Positions 12,601-12,715 of a stretch of DNA of 12,715 nt are shown here, one piece after another (positions within the stretch are counted from its first letter, which is position 1; every line of letters begins with the position of its first letter). A model generated the notes under the pieces. That model made no database searches. It was not told where the DNA came from and worked only from the letters and a program-made list of their open reading frames with translations. The stretch is from CAVPDE01 sp964580575 (GTDB lineage: Bacteria > Desulfobacterota > DSM-4660 > Desulfatiglandales > HGW-15), in the NCBI GenBank assembly GCA_964580575.1, contig CAZOLJ010000109.1, positions 1 through 12,715 on the forward strand, read 5' to 3'. A program made the translations under genes and the position numbers.

Positions 12601-12628
12601 TTGACATCGGATCTTCGGCCAGTATAAT
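12601..12628 (+). promoter_or_regulatory. Full-consensus sigma70 promoter for tRNA-Phe
   Basis: TTGACA (12601-12606) and TATAAT (12623-12628) match both consensus hexamers exactly, with a 16-base spacer. A G/C-rich segment (TGGCCCA) follows the -10, as in growth-rate-controlled stable RNA promoters. Transcription would start about four to five bases before the mature tRNA. Confidence 0.85.
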
Positions 12629-12639
12629 TGGCCCACGAT

Positions 12640-12712
<73 letters not shown>

Positions 12713-12715
12713 TCT

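Overview
The window reads as an ordinary chromosomal segment of an anaerobic bacterium, most likely Desulfobacterota (former Deltaproteobacteria). Reasons are a four-subunit ferredoxin-dependent 2-oxoacid oxidoreductase, small proteins of the DUF2845 and DUF3426 types, and intergenic gaps full of short dispersed repeats and palindromes of a kind common in that group. The lineage is an inference, not a demonstration. Coding density is high and almost everything is on the minus strand; only a PqqD-like gene, an acidic zinc-ribbon gene and a tRNA lie on the plus strand at the right end.

From left to right: a cation:proton antiporter of the KefB/KefC type runs off the left edge (1-2040, minus). 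Reading leftward into it is a run of minus-strand genes: a histone-deacetylase-like hydrolase (4464-5207), a diacylglycerol-kinase-like lipid kinase almost joined to it (3530-4459), a secreted DUF2845 protein (3078-3488) and a LysE-type exporter (2293-2919). Upstream of these is an oxidoreductase cluster in the order delta ferredoxin (8220-8468), alpha (6697-7845), beta (5884-6693), gamma (5330-5884). Alpha, beta and gamma are tightly coupled. Delta is set apart from alpha by 374 bases of repeats. The cluster order matches korDABC/oorDABC of 2-oxoglutarate:ferredoxin oxidoreductases. Next come a membrane-anchored MJ0042/DUF3426 zinc-finger protein (8661-9686), hypoxanthine phosphoribosyltransferase with a strong predicted promoter (9784-10296) and a PaaI-like thioesterase (10428-10868). 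After a divergent gap with two clean hairpins come an orphan PqqD-like protein (11079-11369), a very acidic protein with an N-terminal zinc ribbon (11599-12594) and tRNA-Phe(GAA) (12640-12712) behind a full-consensus sigma70 promoter.

The most striking non-coding signal is a 160-bp repeat present twice (2124-2283 and 8053-8212). The copies have 4 mismatches and no indels. Both start within ten bases of the stop codon of a minus-strand gene, in the same orientation, and all four differences lie outside the arms of three predicted hairpins. Other gap sequences include a 43-bp C/G-run palindrome, a 15-bp tandem array rich in GAATTC, GGAGTAYT-type repeats and CTTTAG repeats. Several of these create false N-terminal extensions of neighbouring genes, and starts have been corrected here. 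I see no phage, insertion sequence, CRISPR array or complete defence system in the window.
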